Origin: Ramlibacter sp.
GTDB lineage: Bacteria > Pseudomonadota > Gammaproteobacteria > Burkholderiales > Burkholderiaceae_C
NCBI GenBank assembly: GCA_013815685.1
Contig: JACDFR010000037.1
Span: 1-44,151 of the forward strand
Direction of reading: 5' to 3'
DNA length: 44,151 bases
Shown: one piece after another, positions 41,943 through 44,151 of the stretch
Numbering within the stretch: the stretch's first letter is position 1
How the letters are laid out: each line of letters opens with the position of its first letter
Made by a program: the position numbers and the translations under genes
The notes under the pieces: generated by a model
What the model was told of the DNA's origin: nothing
The model's database searches: none
The model's input: the letters and a program-made list of their open reading frames with translations, nothing else

Positions 41943-43359
41943 ACAGCGCCGCGACCTTGCGCTTGGGCTTGATGTTGCTGGACACGCGGCTGGCGGCGGG
42001 TTTGGCGCCCGCTTCCCAGGCCGGGGCCGCCTCGGTGGCGGGGGCCTGGTAGGGCTGGTCGAAGAACGGATCGCGCGGGGCCGCCGGGGCGCGGTATTCG
42101 CGCTGGGGGCGGGGAGCGCGCTCGCGCGGCGCGTCAAGCACGTCGCGCGGATCGCCCACTTCACCGGCTTCGCGCCATGCGCGGCGGCCGTCGTTGATCC
42201 GGCCCTTGGGCTTGTCTTCGTCGAACTCGATGGCTTCGAGCTCGATCTTGCGCTTGAGCAGTTTCTCGATATCGCCGATCAGTCGCGCGTCGCTTCCAGA
42301 AACGAACGTCACCGCCAAACCTGACTGGCCGGCCCGCCCGGTTCGGCCGATGCGGTGCACGTAGTCCTCGGCGTTGAAGGGAACGTCGAAATTGAACACG
42401 GCTGGCACGTCCTTGATGTCCAGGCCCCGTGCCGCCACGTCGGTCGCCACCAGCAGGTCGACTTCGCCGGCCTTGAAGGCCGCCAGGGCCTTCAAGCGCT
42501 CGTCCTGGCTCTTGTCGCCGTGCAGGGCGGTGGTGTTCATGCCTTCGCGTTCCAGCGAGCGTGCCAAGCGCGCGCAACCAAGCTTGCTGTTGACGAACAC
42601 GAAGGCCTGCTTCAGGCCGCGCTGCCGCACGATCTGCTTGAGCGCGTGGCGCTTCTCGTCGTCGGACACGCTGAAGAATCGCTGCTCCACGGTCGAAGCC
42701 GCCTCATTGGGACGCGCCACTTCGATGGTCACCGGATCTTGAAGGTAGCTGTTGGCCAACCGTTTGATCTCGGGAGAGAAGGTCGCGGAGAACAGCAGTG
42801 TCGTGCGCTGCTTGGGCAGGTACGACAGGATGCGCTGCAGGTCGGGGAGAAAGCCGATGTCCAGCATGCGGTCGGCCTCGTCCAGCACCACGTATTCGAC
42901 CTGGTTGAGGACGGCATTCTTGGCTTCGATGTGATCCAGCAGTCGCCCGGGCGTGGCCACCAGCACCTCGACACCCCTCTTGAGCTCGGCCGTCTGCGGC
43001 TTCATGTCGATCCCGCCAAACACCACCGCGCTTCGCAGGTTGGTGTACTTGGCGTACAGCTTGACCTGCTGGGCCACCTGGTCGGCCAGCTCGCGCGTGG
43101 GCAGCAGCACCAAAGCCCGCACCGGATGCCGCGCCGGCGAGGTGGAGGCGTTCTCGTGCTTGAGCATGCGCTGCAGGAGCGGCAGCGAGAACGCCGCGGT
43201 CTTGCCGGTGCCGGTCTGGGCGGCGCCCATCACGTCCTTGCCGGTCAGGACGACGGGGATCGCCTGGGCCTGGATGGGGGTCATTTGCTCGTAGCCCATC
43301 TCGGCCACGGCGCGCGCCAGCGGCTCGGCCAGCGAAAGATTGGTAAAGGACATTGGCAT
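41929..43359 (-). CDS. rhlE: DEAD-box ATP-dependent RNA helicase, RhlE-type
   Basis: RNA helicase of 476 residues. Ordered motifs: Q motif (MTPIQAQAIPVV), AQTGTGKT, PTRELADQV, TPGRLLDH, DEAD in VLDEADRM, SATFSPE, the ATDVAARGLDI block and HRIGRTGRAG. A C-terminal tail of about 100 residues, rich in Arg, Pro and Ala, is typical of RhlE proteins in RNA degradation or ribosome assembly. It is convergent with apaH. Confidence 0.95.
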   Translation of the reverse strand: MPMSFTNLSLAEPLARAVAEMGYEQMTPIQAQAIPVVLTGKDVMGAAQTGTGKTAAFSLPLLQRMLKHENASTSPARHPVRALVLLPTRELADQVAQQVKLYAKYTNLRSAVVFGGIDMKPQTAELKRGVEVLVATPGRLLDHIEAKNAVLNQVEYVVLDEADRMLDIGFLPDLQRILSYLPKQRTTLLFSATFSPEIKRLANSYLQDPVTIEVARPNEAASTVEQRFFSVSDDEKRHALKQIVRQRGLKQAFVFVNSKLGCARLARSLEREGMNTTALHGDKSQDERLKALAAFKAGEVDLLVATDVAARGLDIKDVPAVFNFDVPFNAEDYVHRIGRTGRAGQSGLAVTFVSGSDARLIGDIEKLLKRKIELEAIEFDEDKPKGRINDGRRAWREAGEVGDPRDVLDAPRERAPRPQREYRAPAAPRDPFFDQPYQAPATEAAPAWEAGAKPAASRVSSNIKPKRKVAALFKAE

Positions 43360-43432
43360 TAACCGGACATTATCGCACTACGTCATTGGTTGCGACGGGC
43401 TCGTGTAGGCCGTGAAACGCGCTCTGGCTGGC

Positions 43433-44151
43433 TCAACCAGGGTCAGTGTTTGACACGTCGCAGCACATTCCAGGCATCGCCACTCTGGTTGCTCCAACAC
43501 ATGCAAACTCCCCGGTTACGTCCATTCCCAAGTAACTAAAGTGTGCCGATAAGCTTTCAGCATTCTCCGACTTGATGATTGAGTAAATCTCAAAGCCGAC
43601 CGAGCTGCAAATACCAAGCTGCATATGCCCGCCAATGGTGGGATGGGTTCCAGTGGCAATGACCGACGCCACAACCGTTTGGGGCGTTCTCCACCAGCTT
43701 ATGTCTCTGTCGCGAGATTCGGAGCGCCGATTTGCAATCTCGTCACTAATTCCATTTTTATCAGTCCCCAAAAGTAAGACAAACTCGTTGCATTGATCAG
43801 AAGCTCGGTAACGCGTCAGCTCGTAGCCAGTAACCATCGGCGAAAGGTGAAAAATTTCCAGTTCGCGCGTTATCGGACAACATCCAGAAAGCGCGACTTC
43901 ACAGCGCGCGGTTGGACCGCCCACCACAGCATATTGCGAGGTATACAAACCCAGCAGCTTGTGGGCAAATTTTGCGATATCTTCCAGCGATGGCGGGCCT
44001 GGGGGGTTCGAAAAGGTGTTTAACCTCGAAAGGCATGAACTAAGCGCAGCGTTTACATTCAGAGCGAGCAGGGAACTACCGGCATAGGCGAGTCCAAATC
44101 TGTGGTGATACACAAGCTGGTCAAACCATCCGCTTCCACTTGCAAAGCAGG
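43433..44151 (-). CDS. Proteasome-like (Ntn-hydrolase-fold) protein, N-terminally partial
   Basis: The frame runs open to the window edge, so the start lies beyond 44151; a GTG at 44113 would give 226 residues. Visible blocks resemble bacterial proteasome-like Ntn-hydrolase proteins: FGLAYAGSSLLALNV, CEVALSGCCPITRELEIF, GTDKNGISDEI, and GTHPTIGGHMQLGICSSVGFEIY with a closing AMPGM. The catalytic N-terminal threonine or serine would be upstream and cannot be checked. The DNA is visibly AT-richer than the rest of the window, consistent with foreign origin. The assignment rests on remembered family pattern and is moderate. Confidence 0.5.
   Translation of the reverse strand, partial: CFASGSGWFDQLVYHHRFGLAYAGSSLLALNVNAALSSCLSRLNTFSNPPGPPSLEDIAKFAHKLLGLYTSQYAVVGGPTARCEVALSGCCPITRELEIFHLSPMVTGYELTRYRASDQCNEFVLLLGTDKNGISDEIANRRSESRDRDISWWRTPQTVVASVIATGTHPTIGGHMQLGICSSVGFEIYSIIKSENAESLSAHFSYLGMDVTGEFACVGATRVAMPGMCCDVSNTDPG

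Noticed and set aside
1..44151. CRISPR arrays, tRNA or rRNA genes
   Set aside because: Looked for regular direct repeats with spacers and for tRNA/rRNA motifs; none seen by eye. A tRNAscan or CRISPR search could settle it.

Overview
The window is GC-rich (about two thirds G+C by eye) with dense, operon-like coding on both strands. Gene content points to a Burkholderiales betaproteobacterium, probably Comamonadaceae-like: soxCD-YZ-AX-B order, a fused indolepyruvate oxidoreductase next to an Lrp regulator, and GcvA-type LysR regulators. This placement is inference from gene content.

Left part (1-6449): a same-strand, tightly coupled operon with the core layout of a bacterial polyyne (polyacetylene) biosynthetic cluster. 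It holds two delta-9-type membrane desaturases, a stand-alone acyl carrier protein, a DesA-type desaturase and an alpha/beta hydrolase or thioesterase. Rubredoxin, a Rieske non-haem iron oxygenase and a second hydrolase follow. The first desaturase is cut by the window edge; the expected fatty acyl-AMP ligase would lie just upstream. The second desaturase departs from two metal-binding positions of its family.

Junction (about 6467-7807): the remnant of a group II intron on the minus strand. Its reverse transcriptase is 5'-truncated, frameshifted, and split by a 177-bp element with 17-bp terminal inverted repeats and a 5-bp target duplication.

Middle (7808-16600): accessory genes. These are an AraC-type regulator, an NlpC/P60 lipoprotein, a glycine-zipper protein, an SRPBCC/DUF2917 pair facing a LysR gene, an XPD/DinG-like helicase with an N-terminal nuclease-like domain, and a LysR / 2-hydroxychromene-2-carboxylate-isomerase-like / CmcJ-AsaB-like oxidoreductase group.

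Sulfur region (16752-27280): a thiosulfate-oxidation (Sox) cluster on the plus strand. It encodes a DsrE-like protein, an ArsR-type regulator, a zinc metallohydrolase, a SoxW-like thioredoxin, SoxC, D, Y, Z, A, X and B, a GlcG/HbpS-like protein and a YeeE/YedE (SoxT/TsuA-like) transporter. AT-rich imperfect palindromes lie before the first gene and before soxC.

Right part (27561-44151): an SRPBCC protein with an internal duplication, an Lrp regulator divergent from a large indolepyruvate:ferredoxin oxidoreductase, a secreted GH5 glycosidase with an unassigned C-terminal domain, a VOC protein, VanZ, a chemotaxis receptor, small hypothetical genes, a CBS/CorC-type membrane protein, apaH, an RhlE-type RNA helicase and, at the edge in AT-richer DNA, a partial proteasome-like protein.
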